From: Takifugu bimaculatus | Taxonomy: Eukaryota; Chordata; Actinopteri; Tetraodontiformes; Tetraodontidae | DNA length: 64,000 nt | Direction of reading: 5' to 3' | Assembly: GCA_004026145.2 (NCBI GenBank) | Contig: CP034993.1 | Span: 12,713,290-12,777,289, forward strand | Part shown: one piece after another, positions 35,701-50,700 of the stretch | Numbering within the stretch: position 1 is the first letter of the stretch | How the letters are laid out: each line of letters starts with the position of its first letter | Translations under genes and position numbers: made by a program | Notes under the pieces: generated by a model | Database searches by the model: none | Told to the model about the DNA's origin: nothing | Seen by the model: the letters and a program-made list of their open reading frames with translations, nothing else

Positions 35701-38700
35701 GCATATAACCTTGTGTTGGAGATAAATGACACCATAAAGCGCTGAAGCTGCTTTGGAGTGTGAGGAACATCGTGTCATCTGCTGCTGCTGATGTAAACGA
35801 TCTTCCCTTCTCTTTGCACTCTGGAATTTCCATTAGCGCAGGTATTTACTCGCATCTCACTCACTCATGTGTTGTTGATCTTATCTGCGGCTCAGGAACA
35901 ATGTGTCTGTTGTTCAAAGGCAGATCGCATCCCGTCGCTGTTGGGACACGTATGAAGCTAATGTCTCGCCTATTCGGCAGTCTCTCCGCATGCCGGCGGG
36001 TGCTCGTAGACATTAGCCGCTGCGCCCTCTTTTCAGATCGGAGAAACGTAGCTTCTATTTGGCTTCCTCAGGTTTTCCATGTGTGGCCGCAGAGCTGACG
36101 TATTCAGAGCCAGATGCTTCGTTTCAGGGTGTTTCCCAGCAAACTCTTGGACAGAAATCGGCCAGTGCCTGGCCCGTAAAAGTGGTTATGCTTAATTAGA
36201 GGTGTTTTGAGCATTCACACCTGTAATTAAACATTCACAAATGTTTTGCAGCGTTGTGGCCCGTGCTGGTGAGGGCGGGGCAACCTTTCTGCAGCATCAG
36301 CCCAACACAATCCAGGCCGGGTTCGAACATGCCTGTCAACTTTTGGACTTAGAAGTAGAATAGTTGAACCCAAAGTTGGCAAATAAGGTAAAGCTCCAGT
36401 TGCAGCCAAAGGGTAGGGTAGATTAAAATAGACGCACGGTGAGACAAAGGTGTAGAATTGTAGTCAGGATGTTTAAAGTTACAACTGAAGTTACTGTTGA
36501 GGATTCAACCTTAAACGTTATACCTTATATTTGGTGGATGCTAGCTAATAGCATGCTGTTACCCTGATTATGACTGTCAAACAAACCAGTTAGTTCCCAG
36601 TTTTAATTGTTTAAATTGCATCTGCATCTGCACCGACTTTAATAGTTCATTGTTGTGGCTCGCATGAACAGAACCACACGGGAATAAGAAATTGAATTTC
36701 ATCTTTTCTGCAGTGTTGAGGGATCGGGGATTTGTGGCCGGGTTTCTAAGCAGGGACACAAACAGAACCGGTGATGGTTTCTTTTCTGTGGGTATGTGGC
36801 AGCTCTTCATTAAAGAGTATTTTTACATGGTTGGAGCTGAGAGCTAATGAAGACCAAAACTCGTGTTTAGTGGTTGTTGTACTGTGGTCAAAGGAGTTTG
36901 AGTACAGTCGAGGCTTTGTAGTGCATTATGACATCACACTGATGTCAGACAGTAAACAACCCTTCTTTGTTACTCGCAGTTTGAGTGGGAATTCACCCCA
37001 TGTTTAAAATTCCAGGGTTACTCTAAAGTCTCAGCATTTTTACTTTTTTTCCTTTCTCCTGGCAACAAACCTTTCCTTATCAGCTCGTACTAGCAGCTGC
37101 ACATTCAGAAACCTGTTGCTGTTTGGATAACGCTGTTTCTCCACCCCCCTCTTTCGCTTTCATTTGTTCCATGAGCTGTTCAGCGTCTACAGCCCCACTC
37201 GGTCTGGTTTACGGCCTGTGGGAGGCTCCAGCACAGGCTGGGTGTTGTGTTGTCACCATGGCAGCAACAGATCATGGAATTTCTCTGTTTTTTGATTAAA
37301 AAGCGCAATTTTGTAATGTGAGAACATGGCTGGAATCAACACATGTAGTTCCTTCACCCATTTCTAATTATTGTGCATGTGCTCACACCTCTTGTCTGCG
37401 CTCCAGTAAACGGCTGCCAGCACAGATTTTCTTTGTTCCAACTTGAAAGCATCTCCCAGGCTGCCTTTGCACGCTATCAGAATTAACCAGAATTTACCAA
37501 GCGGGCGAATGCTGGGTGTGGCATCGATGGATGGAGCTCTTCGCCTGCCAGGGAGCGCTCGTTTTCTGTCTCACAGTCTCTTGGTGGACGGTTTAATCGT
37601 TGTGGAGGAGTTTCAGGGAGTTTTAGTTGCTTAATTCTTAATTTCTGGGAATATGTGTTATATTCATATATATATGTGTTAATGCTGATTGTAGCAGCCT
37701 TTCTGTCAGTGTGATGAACACAATTAAACTGCTGTAATACATAAAAACATCTGCTCCATCACAGAGGTGCATGTAGCTTTTGCTACATTCCACTTGCAGG
37801 CCTGGCCAGTTTATTACAGGTACTTTGAAAACAAGTCTTTATCCCCGTTCATCCTTGAAGCTCCAGTCAGAGCAGAGCAGCTGTTATTATCGTTTGTTGC
37901 ACTAGCGGCACACAACAGTCGGCGCTTCTCTCTTGTGGCCTGTTCAGTGAAAGGTCAGGCACGCTCGTGCTTAGTGATTTTAGCATTTTCAAAATTACAC
38001 AGGTTCTGTAAGCATGTCATTTAGGAGGATTTCGGTAGCCTCTGTGTGTCCCCGGGCCATCGGAACCGTCCTCCTTTACCGTGACGTGATGTGAGGAATG
38101 TGGCTTTCAGGTTTTACGACCGGGGGTATTTAAATTTCCAGCAATTACCCCCCCAGCATTAAACAGGGTGTCGATTGTGGCATGTGCTGCCGGCTGGTGT
38201 CTGAGGACGGAGGGCCGCGGCGTTCGGAGCTAATGCGATCAACAGTCACCGGGTGCTGTGTCATGCGTCTGTCTGGGATGAAGTGAGGCAGGAAGGAGGC
38301 GAAAAATGAAGCTGGGTCCTTTCTCAGGGTCCCAGCATGAGCCAGCTGTGAACAGGGAGGAAATGAGGTCAGTTCCCTCTCTGGGAGTCACGTTTTTGGG
38401 GCCACCTCCTGCACACAGCAGCGGTGATGAGCGAGTTTCTTTTTTTAATCGTTTGCGTTGTTTTTTTGGACTTTGTCCTGACCCGATTGCTGGGGATTTC
38501 TACTCTTCCCCTCGAAAACATCCTGTTACCAGAGCAATGACTCAGTGGAAATCCTGCCTTCACTGCCTGGACCTTTTCTCTGTACAGCTACACTTCAGTG
38601 ATGTAGCTGTGACTCCTCCCCCCCCCCCCCCCCCCCACCATTTTTTTGATTTATTAAGTTGACAGAAAACAGAAGCACAAAGTTCTGCAATTATCATTCT

Positions 38701-41700
38701 AAAAAAGTCTGTCTGGACCAGTCGTGCCTCTCTATAGCTTTCCCAGCTGTGCGTGGGGTGACCGCTGGTCTAGACCCAAGGAAACAGATTTGCAGGGGGA
38801 AATTAATGCTTTTCTAAATCTAACCTGGAAAAACTGGAACAGTCCAGTCACGTTTGTACTTGAGCAAGAAGCTTCTACCTACATATAAAAATACTGAAAG
38901 CCCTAAAAAAAAATATGAGTGCAAGATGTTAAATTCAGATGTATAAAAAAGGTGGAGAATACATTTCCAGGTGCTTTTGGCTCCTACACGCAGGTGAAGT
39001 GCCTTTTTGGTCCGCTTTATTTGTAAAGGACGCTCCCAAAACACAAAAGTTTGTGTTTGCTGCACAGTGAGTTATGTATGAGACAAAAGGTGAAGAAAAA
39101 CACAATAAGGGTTGAGAATAAAGGTTTAGAAAGCAATTTCAAAGGAATAACTAAAAAAAAAGCCATAAAAAGCTGATAATAAAATAGAAATAAAAGACAA
39201 ATGATAGCAGATATTACGCAACTGTTATGCTGGATTAAAAACCAAAGATTAAATGTAAGATTTGAGCTGTGATTTAACAGGAGGTAGGGTGGGGGCCTTT
39301 TATTCCTAATGGGAGGAGCTCAGGAGGAGCCACAGAAAAAGCGCGATCGCCTCGTTTATTTATACTGGATTCAAAGGTTTTACAGGTGAAATAGCATTTC
39401 CTGCTTTTTGACTCTTCTTCATATGTAACTTGGCCATTCACTGTCAGTAAAATGCCATGTTGGTAAATCTCTGGAAATAGATCCTCCCAACGTCGGCCGG
39501 ATTCCTCTGGTGATCCCGACAGGCTCGTCTTTTTTTGCTGAACTTTCTCTGTTTGTCAGCTGAACGTCGGGGATGCTGAATCAAAGAGCTCTGTGGGGGA
39601 TTTGCCTCTTGACTGAAATAAGTTCCTCCCAGAGCAAACGGACTGGGCATCGGCCCTGGCACCGCTTGCACAAACACGACCATGCTTGGGTCAGCTGTTC
39701 AGCCTTACACCTTTAAAAGCGTGTAGGGAAGCTTTATGGTCGGTCTCAGGCCCGGGGAGCCGGCTGGATCTGCCACTCAGGCCTGCCTCCAACATCAACA
39801 TCCACGCCGTTTGTGTCGTGTTTGCCGACTTCTTGTCTGAAAACCGGAGCCAAGTCGTGGCTGCCGCAGAGTTAAGAAACAGACGTGCTTAATCCTCCTC
39901 CTTCCTCGCAGACTTTAACCCTCAGGATGTCAAGCACGTGTCCGAGGACTGCGAGTCTGGAATTTAGAAATGATTATCAGATGAATTCATTTGCCAGCGT
40001 TGGGATGAAAGGAAGTAAAAGACCTTCAGGGGCAGTTTTATTTATTTATCTATTTATTTATTTATTTATTTATTAACCTCCATCTCTGCCAACCCACGTC
40101 TGCACTGTTGAGCGGATGGAGATTTGCACCTTTCCAGGCTGCACCAACAGAATAATTAGCTACATGGAGAGCTCTTCTCTGCAAGGACTAGTTTGTAAGT
40201 TTGTTGTGTACGTTTTGGCTGGAGCTGGTGGGTAAATGCCTGATGCGTGCACACGTGCGCCTTAGCAGGGCGTGCTGTTGTGACATTTACAGCGTGTCCA
40301 GTTTGACATTTACAGGTAATCTTGTTTTTTGTTTGTCTTTCACACTTTCCAACGTGCTGTTAGGGGAGTCTTTTGGTTTTATCACCCGTGACCGCCGTAG
40401 CAACCGTTGCCAGGTGCATCGTCGGCCATCTGACAGACGCGTTTCTGAGTATTTGAAGATAGGTAAACAAATACGCTCTGCTGATACCAAGAGACACAGG
40501 AAGGTGCAGCAACGGCTCCATCAGAAGCTGGTGGGGGTCATAATGACCCAGTCCTTACATATTTCAGTTTCTATGATAGCTTGGAGCAGAAGAAACAAAC
40601 ACCAAGTATGAATCCAAGTGTAGGCATGTGAAGGTAAAGGGATGTTTCTGTATCATGTCGCCTTCATCCCGGTCTGGGTCGGAGGGGCCGCGCGCTCTCT
40701 TTTGCGCTGATCCACATGGACCAGATCCACATGTTGCATCTCTTCCCCCGGCCTGTCACCAGGGTCCACAGATCTATTTATTCATCAAGTCTCTTCTATT
40801 GTAACGGCACTTTTATTCAAAGTTTGATTTAGCAGTGAGAGTTTAATTTTATTTAATCGCATTTCTGTCAGCTGAGCATTGTTCTCTATATACTGTATGT
40901 TTTATACAGTTTAAAAAAAGTTAATGGAGTCTAAGACGTGTCTGTTGTGACATATGAGAGGCAACAGACCTGATCCTCCTGATAATGGCTTCTACAAAAG
41001 CTTTCTCCCTCTTCTGTCCGTATGAGGCAGCCGGTTTGTTCCTGTTTTTACTGTCCTCCTGTGGCACCAGTGTGGCCAGTCAGTCAGCCTTCGGTTCTAA
41101 AATAGACTCAAATATTCTCTTAAATTTCAGATTGATTGCTTTGTCTATATTTGGCTGAAGTGACTTTCCCTTTCGTGCCAGAGAGGCTGGGGTTGAGAGC
41201 CTGATGGAAATGTTTGGGCAACTTTTAAAGATGGCAGTTTGGTCTGGACATGAACAACATCCACTCCGGACAATCACTCTATTTTGACTCTTTTTATTCC
41301 AATCTTATTCAAGCCAGCTGTTTTTTTTTATCCATCGTGAGATTTCTTGCTAAATCACCTCTTTAACCTTCCAGTTGCTGCTGGCTGCCAGCGTTTGAAA
41401 CCATCAACTGTATCTTTGGTCTAATTTTAGGTGCAGGTGTAGGTCTGAAGGCCTCCAGGGAAGAACATTTCTGACCTTCTGAATACACTCGACACTTTTA
41501 TTCCAGTTTCCACGTTCAAATCACCAACACTCATCTCCTCAGGGCACGTTTGATGGGGTGAGGCCTTCCAAAACATCACTTTTACCTCAGATTTTCCACA
41601 CTTAAAAACATGCTACTATCAAGGATAAAGATGAGAAATTCCTCAGCCGGATTTTCCACAGCAGCGAGCCACACTGCTCAAATGAAAACAGATTCCTCAA

Positions 41701-44700
41701 TTTTCAGACCAGATCAACAGTTTTGGGGATATTTAGTCTGGTGGCCAGAACCGACCCTTGGGCTATTCTGTTCAGAACTGGCAACACAAACACAGACAAT
41801 AAATGCTCCCATCCCACATGGAATAACTGCAATCATGCACAAATAAACAGGCGTTCATCTTCTTCTTACTGCCACATGCTGGATTGGGGGGTGAAAACCT
41901 TTAATAACTTGAAATTACCAGGTCACTTTTTAGGTAATAATGCAGCATTTACGAACTTTATATTTACTTCACTGGTGTCCTCTGATCCCATGTGACTTTA
42001 CAGATAAAAACACTTTTACTTGAGGGGGGGCAGACTCTTGGTGTGTGGCCTTACAGGATATTTTACAACAGGAAATACAATCTAAACAGCTTTATCAACA
42101 GACAAGCAAATACTGCGGGAGTGTAAACAGCCTGCCCACAGCTGGATCGGCTCCCTCCAGGGTTCTCCTGTTATTTTTTTCCCCTTTATATCACACTTGA
42201 AGGCTTCTGCCATTGGTTTCCTTTGTGCTGCCTGTGAGAACACAGCCCCTCCTAACTCGGCCCGATGCTCAGACTTTTACTCTGGCTTTAATTTGGCATG
42301 GAGTAAACACTTAACACACAGATTTGGAGACAAACAGTGCCAATTTGGATCCAGTAGTCTTCACTCATGTAGCAAACGTGTGCTGCTGCAAGCGCATATT
42401 TGCCGTTTTACAAAGAACAATAGGGGACGGAGGTAAAGTGGAAGCAGCTTTTGTAATGGAGAGTGGAAATCTGGCCATATTTAAGTCCTGAAGGCGAAAG
42501 CACTCGGAGCGTATCACTACCGCCAGATTCGAGATGTTGAGTGGTTCTGCGTGTTTCCTAGTTAAAGGATTAGCTAAGGTGAGGGGAAACTCTGGCTGCT
42601 CCCATGGGCCCCTCTGAGGTTGCTTAAACCGATGCATATGTTCAAATGAAATTACATACAGGATCCAGAGCTTTACGCTTTGATTCATGTTGTCCAAACC
42701 CCACAGTTTTGATTACAGCCCGGCAGTCCTGCTCTGCCCTGTTATCAGCTGAACATATAGTCTCCTGTGTGTGGGCCGCACTGGGTTATCTCACTGTCAC
42801 TGCTCTCCGCTTCAATCACACCACAGCAAAACGCTTCAAGGCTAAAGGCAGAACCTGAAATGGGCTCTCCTCAGAGGTGACTGTTTGTTGAACGAGATTT
42901 TCCTGCTGTTGGGATCGACGCCCTCATCGGAGTTTTTATTGTAGCGGCCCCCAGCCACACGTCTTTGCCCCTCCGTCACTGCCTGAGAATGTGAGGCATT
43001 CTGGCTCCTGGGAAGTCTCACCTCGTCAGCCCATCTACCGAATCCCCGACCTGAGCCCAGTCCAGCTGCTCGCAGTCAGCATCTACCCAGAGAAGGAGCC
43101 CGTGCATCCACCTGGGCCTTAACTGTCGACGGTGAGGGGTGGACAGGAGCTGACTTGCTTACACATTTGCCTATTTTACACAATTCTTGTTTATCTGCAG
43201 GTCGAGTCAAACAGAAAATGTGTTTCTTTTGAAAGCAAAGACGAATCATTTGGATTTTTACCGCTGTGGAAAACATCTGCCGTCATACATCTGGGGGAGG
43301 TAGTGGGAGGGAAACACAAAACTTAACCTAAATCCCCCCGACCTCATGGGAAACGTCTGGAGATCAATATCACGTGGACAGAAGTGTGTGTGAGAGGGAA
43401 TTCCAGTGAGCGTGCTGTGTGTCAAGCAGGTTAGATTGGTGTAATGTGACAGCATCAACGGGAGAGCATCATGTGTGTGAACAGAGCGCTAATCTGGAGG
43501 CGTCTGAAGAATCATGGTTCCTACGCACAGTTGCAGTCCTCCACATGACCTTGCAGACATGGAGGCAGGAGCACGAGGGGGAAGAGGACTCTGGATCATG
43601 GGCTGGAAAATAAAAGTCAGGTGTAGCTTCTACAGCTAGTTTTTTATATCCCATCTCACTCAATTTTATCCTTTTACTTTATAAGACGGCTTTGCAAACT
43701 ATAGCCTCAGGAAGGAGGCCAGAGGAGTCCTCTTGGCTGTTGACAGGATTTTATTAGCACGTGTTGATAGGCTATTGTCAGAGTTCTTCTGTCTGATTTC
43801 AAGGGTGTATTTCCATTGTTGAAATTCTCTTACGTTCAATCTGATTTATAGCTCTGCCTGTAATTTCCAGCGACGCCATGTAAACGACTTCATAGTTCCC
43901 CAGGAACTGACCCACCCCGTCCAACTCATTGTCCCCTTTGGACTTTTTGTCTCTTTGCTTCAGTGATAAGCTGCGTTGCTCGCTGTGAGACAAAGACAGA
44001 GGTCAGTGGTGGACGTTGAACACTGCCTCTGTGCCGCCACCAGCAGCTCAGGGCTAAAGAGCCTGAGCGTGCATTCTTCAGTGCTTTAGCTAATCCTTCA
44101 ATAATGCAGGCTTCTCTTTTTCACTTTCTCGACCCTTGCCATTTTCTGAAGCATGCCTGGGGGGCTCTGCCTTCTCCGTGCGCTCATGGGGAGGCGGCTT
44201 GATTAATTGGTTGAAACTATTGGCCGGGACTCTGTCATTGTTAAAGTTAGAGAGAAAAAAGATGCATGTATCACCTCAGTGGAGAGCCGGATGAAACAGG
44301 AGACGAACCTCGGGGCTGTTCTCCTTCCAACCAGGCCTACAATAGATCACACTCGCTGCCAGCTGATGATAACGACCTGTCATATTTAGGCAATATCCTG
44401 TTTTTAACTTCCCTTCGCACATCGGGGAGTGTTTCTAAGCATCCATCTTCAGCTCTCAGGGGCGCTACGCTATCAGAAAATCCCCCACAGCTGTTGCTGT
44501 AACTCCTCGTCCTCTAAAAGCCCCCAATCACTACAACCCTGACCGATTCCCACATGAACAAATACACTTAATTTGTTTCTGCCTGCTGCCCCAACAGGTC
44601 ACGAGCCAAGGCGTTGGATGAATGGCGCTATTGTGCGCACGCAGGACACGCATCCCGCAGCCTTATAAACACACACTTGTCGCGACTCCTTATCGGGTTG

Positions 44701-47700
44701 AAGAGTGAACACTTTAAAAAATGCTTAGCCGACGTCACTGCGTGAGTCCCCCCGGAGTGGAAAAACTGAGCGCACCCACACAGTCACGTGAGAGGGTGAC
44801 TCTTGACCCCTGTACATGAGCGGTCTGTCCCATAAATGTTTCTCGTAATGTTCCTCACAGACAGGAAAGTCCCACCGTCTCTGGAGGTTTGCTGGGGAAG
44901 CAAAGTGAAGGGCTGCAACATTTTGAGTGGTTCGAACTGATGTTGTCTGCGCTGGGTCGCAGTTCACCAGTGAGAGATTTTAAAAGACCGAGTTGAGTTC
45001 TACAACTTCACCAGCTGCGACTGCTCTGCTTGTCCACCACGATTTTCCTTCGACATGCTTCACGTCCTTTGGACGCCATCGTGATCCAACGTGTCCAAAT
45101 AAAGAGGGTCAGCTTTTATTAAAGGGTTCAGTGGAGATGCTCATTGCTGCGTACGTGAGCTACAGCATAAATGCAGCTATAAATCCACCTTCATTTGCAA
45201 GATTAAGGCCAGTGAACTGGGGAACTCATTTCCTGTCCACTGCTGGAAGACCTGAGGTCCATGCATGCATTTATTTATGGGAAACCTAATTATTAGATGT
45301 TTCCGGGGGAAACGCTCCCCAATTTTAGTGTAGATACCCATCATGTGGAATCCAGTTCCATTCTATGCGCAACTTTTATACACACTCCATCCTCAGCAAA
45401 AACTGTTTCCAGTCCTAAAAAGGGTCCTTTGTGTCAAATGAAAATTGGGAAACTGCGGTATAAAAATAAGATGTAGGTCTGTGTTGTGTTTTCAGAACGT
45501 CCAGGTGGAGTGTGTGCAGCTTGTGTGTAGACTGTATTTTGGGCGGAGAATGTGAGAGGCTTCAGAGGTGATTTTCCACCCTGTCTGCATTAATAAAAAC
45601 ACGCACACCTTGTGTTTTCAAGGGTTCCGTACAAAGCCACCCTTGTGTGCGCAGAAAGTGTCCAGGAAGTGAGATCAGACATGGGGGGGGGGTGCAACAG
45701 TGGGCAAAAGATACAGTCGAAGATGCCTTGTTGGTGGTAGCAGACAGCAAACATACATACGTAGGGGGAGTAGCGTCTCCGTCTTGGCGCCCCTGCGGCT
45801 GGAGTAGAAATGGAGAGGATGGGTCATTTCCCTCTGCGGCCAGATGATGTCCGCTACGGTGCAGATGTACAGCAACCGCCTCACTTCATGTCTTCCAGCT
45901 TCCACCTTATAATGAGCTGTTTTGATAACTAATAGCGCCTGTTTCATATTTTGGCTCCCTCATTCCCACAGTGGTCAGGTCTCATTTTCCGGCTTAATGA
46001 AAGCCAGCAGCTTTGCAGCACATGGCTTTGACACGCAAGACTAATCCGAAGCCGAGGCGCTCTCCTACACACAGCAGGCTTATTCTACCATTGTTTATTC
46101 TTGTATGCCGATGGAGGATGTATAGGAAACCTCACAGACGAGCGGCGGCACAGGGAGCGCCTTTTTCCGAGCCCGTCACCTCTCCCGCGTCTTCAAAGAC
46201 TAATGAAAGAGGCTTTACAGCAGCGACAGTGGTCAGGGGGTTTTCAGGCATTCCTTTGACATTACCTTATAGGAGGAACTCGCCGTGGCCCAGGGTGCGG
46301 CAAGGACAAGGCAGAAAGGGGCCACTGTGCGTAGCTGTCGGCAGGACAGAGAGATGAGAGAAAGGAGGGGGAACAAGGGCAGCGAGGACTTCAAGATGGA
46401 TAACTCTTACCCATGACATCATCGAGAGGAAACGCACCTTTTTACATGCAGGGTGTTCGTTAGCCTCGCCGAAGTTACGACGGCTGTGAAGGTGCAAACA
46501 AAAACACCAGTCAGAGTCCAGATTTTGTGTTAAAGTGCTATTTGATCCCACAGCAGAGCGAAAGCAAACCCTGGTCTGCTTCATGTTAATGGAGATTATG
46601 GCTCCACTAATCCGCACCTTCAGTGTACAGTGGAAACATTATGTGGCCTGTGTGTGTACAGTAAGCACACGCCGAGCACCTTTTTGTCCATCAGAGCTGC
46701 TGAGTCGATGAAACTTGGTCTGCACACGTGAAGGGAAGGCTAATTTGCCCGGACCGTAATGTTTCCCCACATACATCTTCACCAACTCGCCACTGCATTT
46801 TTGTCAGGTTCACTCGTGTGTTTGGACAAGTCCAGTCAAAAGAATTAATCTTAAAGACAAAATCTGCCCATGTCTGGCCAGACAGGGGTGGCCATATTTG
46901 GGATTTCACGTCCAATATAAATACTCTAAAACGGTCACGAGTTGTTTTCCAGGCTTCCATGAATTCCTTGGAAGATCCTTGAATCGTCAATCAAAGCAAT
47001 CCTAAGTGGCAGGAAGCAGCGATTCACTGAGACATCATCCACATTGGGAAAGTTTGTTGCCGTTGACGATAATTTACAACTGGCCGCAAAATAAAGTTGA
47101 TGAAGAAGGGAGCCACTCTGTGAGGCAGCGTATTTTTGAGGCACAAACTTCTCATCCTTAAACATTAAAGGTGCTGAAATGTTTGAGTGCACCTGCTGCG
47201 TTTCCTGACCCACCAGACACATAATCACGAGGTTTACTCTTGTTTTTAGGGGCAAATCCTTAACAAATGCCTCAGGGGTAAATATTGGTTTCACTGGCAG
47301 TGGATTTGCTGTTCCTCTGCTGCTTTATGGAGCAAAATGACCTTTAAATAGGTAGAGCAGGGCTAATTACAGATGTTTATGTCCCAGCTATACAGGAAAA
47401 ATGTCCATTAGCATTGATGTGCATCAATAAATATTTGTGCCTGGCTGGAACTTGTTAGATGACCAAATCCCTGAGGTGCTTCTATCTGGAGATGCCTCCT
47501 TAACATTCCTCGGACTGCTGGACCGTCCTGCACGCTGGGACATTCCCACTGCAGAAATACCTCCAATCATCCATATCAGTCATCCCAGCCTGAGAGCGGG
47601 ACCCCTTCTCCTACAGGAACCGTTACTGGCTGTGTACCAGAGCTGTTATCGCACATGCAGATGTTTCATCTGGAATGCCTTCGATGCAGGAGGGACAGAC

Positions 47701-50700
47701 TGTGCTGTACTGCTCTGCAGGTCGGAGATGATTGAAGGTGTTATTCGGGCCAGTATTTCCCCGCATGTGTGCAACAACAAAGCCCCCTCCCTGAATCCAC
47801 CTGTGATGCAAAAGATAGAAATGAATTCAGTGCTGCTCTGACTAATTTTGGAGACATTTACTTACGTACAAATGGGTGCATAAAAAAGTAAATAAAGCAA
47901 ACTTTGGAAGCCCTACTGGAGGTGTGAGAACCTCATCCAGGTGCACTGTACGACATTGGGTTTGGAGTGAAACACACTCCGCTCTGACCTCAGCAGCAGC
48001 TACACTGGCAGGTCGCAGTGAAAAGGGGCCAGAAAGTGACGGAATCCGTCTTGTGAAAGGTGATGGAAGTTTACAGTAGAGGTCACGCCCTGTGGGGACC
48101 CGGCTCAGTCTGGGCCGTGTGAGTGGCGGGTGTGAATGTTGGCCTGTCGGTGTGGGCGAATTATAATAAATTGCAGGGCTCCAGAATAGCTGCGTGGTTA
48201 AAATACAGTTGACGCCTTCACACCAGCGCGGGCAGGCCTGACGCACGCCCGCCGTCCCCTCCTCACACAGGGAGGACTCTTGGAACCAGCTGCTCTTGTC
48301 CTGAGCACTGTATAATCTCGGGCTAAACCCATGATAGATTCTTGCTCATTCATCCTGAGGGAGGGGGAGGGGGGGGTGCTTTAAATAATCCTATACGAGC
48401 ACATGTTTTCACTTCACCATCTTTCAATACAGGCCTTATATTTCCTGGAAACCTCCAGACTTTTATTTTTCCACGAGAAGTGAGAACAAGTGTCCGATAG
48501 TGCTCCTCCTGCAGATCAACCCTGGCAAAGATCTCAGACGGCACTGTTTATTCCTGAAGCCTTCTCTTAACGCCGCCTGTTATGCCAGTTTATCTCCTGA
48601 CCGACAGCTCTGGCCCACGCTGGTCCCATTCATGTGGCAGATCTGGTCATGGCTGACAGAGAACTGTGACTTTGATTGATCTCAGCAGAGCTTTAGAGAC
48701 TCCACATCATTGGCCCTTTTTTCACCAACAGTTCCAGGAACCTTTACTACTGGGAATCAGTGTGTTTTTGTTCCCCCAGCAAGTCAAAGTTCCTGAAAAT
48801 TCGTTCACTTTGATTGGGCACTGTGGTTTGACCCACTGAGACGGATGTGTTCGGTTCTGCGGCTTCTTAGCATCTCACTTCAGATTCTGCCCTCTACTAG
48901 GCACCTTTGGGAGGACGGTTTGGGGCTGGCGGAGGTTTAATCCCTCCAGGTAATTTAATCAGGTTCTTTTTTAGTCTGCATTCAAAATGCCAAGTGAGTG
49001 TTAAAAGTTCCTGTGGTGGAAGAGCTGCTATTGTTGAACCAACCTGGCTGGGAGCTGCTGCTCTGCACAGATGTACGTGTTTATGATGATACGGCGACGC
49101 CACAACACCAGAAACACAAAGCAGAGATGGAGAGAAGAGCCCAAAACCCTGGATCGTTTTGTCTACATTTACCACAGAAGGTCCTTGTTCCACCTTATTC
49201 TTTCGTCTTGAGGCTGAATGCAACATGCCAACAGATAAACTAAAGATGTGAACACACCAAATCAAGCCTCCCTCCCAATGCTTTGTGGACATTTCATAGT
49301 TCATATTGAGCTACTGAAGATTTTGGCCTCAGAACTTGCCAAGAATGTCCAGCTGGCTGTTTTCTTTCCTTCTTTCCGTCCACATGCAGGAGGCCTCACA
49401 CTGACGCCCCTCTGACAGGACGGAATTGTGCCGATCCAGCTTTTAAAATCATAGATAGTGTGAATTCCTGAACTGTGACATCACAGAGCAGAGGGATGAG
49501 TGTTGAGAACCTCTGGGCCAGGCTTGTTTCTGGCTGACCTTCACAGCTGTCCGGACAGAAGCTGGGATCTGCTTCAGGTTTGCACCTGTTGGAAGCACGG
49601 AGGATTTAAATAACCGCTATCAGATGTTGCTGCGACGCTGAGGTCAAGTTGCTGCACCGTGGAATAAAGTGCTTCCAGCCCTCGATCCTAAACTCGGAGA
49701 ATTCTGGATGATTTTTGTCTCCTTTATATGCCAAAAGAATTAAAATTGGCAGCCCGACTACAGTTTTATTCAAGTGTAGGAATTGGCTCCTTGTTATGGT
49801 TCAGATGGATGAACGTTGGCTGTTGAGCAAAACAGAATCATCAATAGGATAAAATAGCATTTAATGGTGGACAGGTTTTGGACAGCTCTATTGTCATGTG
49901 TTGTTTAATCAGATGCTCCATTATCAACTTTGCCGGCACTTTATCACCTCCCAGCAGCGTCTCTTGTCCACCTTTTCCTTTTGGCCCCGGACCAAGGGAG
50001 TGTGGGCGTGTTTGTCCATTATTAAAGACGGCTGTCTGTAATGACAAGATTTGTGTGGGAACGGTGGTTTTTCTGTACTTTAAAGCCTAAATAAACCAAA
50101 GAGGTGCCAGGAATAGAAAAGGTTTCGGTGAACCCTCATATTTTCTGCTTGAGAGGCTTCAGGAGAACATCTGGAGGCTGATTTAAAGAAAATAAATAAA
50201 TAAATACATTTTAAAATCTTTCAAAGGTTTCACAGTGTGCATTATCTCCACAAGGTGTCGCTAAATCTAACTCACCGAGGAAAACCATGATACTGTCCTG
50301 AGATTGTGAGATCCTTTACTTTCTCTCCACCGACTCGGCTTTCCTCCGTCTCCCCTCAGCTGAAGCAGCCCGACAAGGCGGCGGCGGCTGCCCACACCTA
50401 CTTCCAGGCCAACCCAGAACACGTGGAGATGGGCAAGAACCTGGAGCAGTACAAAGACCTGCAGGGTGTCCAGGAGGCCCACTTTGTGGACAGAGAAGCC
50501 CGGCCTCATCAGGTATTTCCGGGAATTTGGCAGGTTGACATTCGGGTTGCTGAACCTTCGTGATCTCCCGTCCTCCAACACAGCGCTCCTTCACGGCGGC
50601 AGTGAAGCTGTACGATAAAGGGGACTTTGAGGGTTCCGTCGCTCTGTTTGAAGAGGCCCTGGTGGAGTATTACAAAGCAGACGTGGAATGTCGCGCGCTC

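Larger units (their letters stand above)
30207..50359 (+). other. p3h2 intron 1 (about 20 kb)
   Basis: Bounded by donor GTGAGG and acceptor CCCTCAG. No nested gene is supported; the longest ORFs (for example 47437-47841 plus, 46267-46617 minus, 40201-40611 plus) have no recognisable domains. It contains a hAT MITE (34978-35467), a degraded dispersed repeat (33806-34003), poly-C (38618-38636) and a TTTA repeat (40036-40073). CpG-rich patches near 31000-32000 may be regulatory, but I cannot show it. Confidence 0.7.

Noticed and set aside
38990..39240. Possible decayed LINE or SINE tail
   Set aside because: The 'tttatttgtaaaggacgctc' text resembles fish repeats with 'tttatatagcgct', but it is too diverged to call.
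47437..47841. A 134-codon ORF in p3h2 intron 1
   Set aside because: It is the longest plausible nested ORF on the gene's strand, but it has no signal peptide, repeat or motif I recognise and no promoter or splice context.
48711..49030. Possible PIF/Harbinger-type MITE ('ggcccttttttcacc' start)
   Set aside because: No convincing inverted partner or 3-bp target duplication was found.
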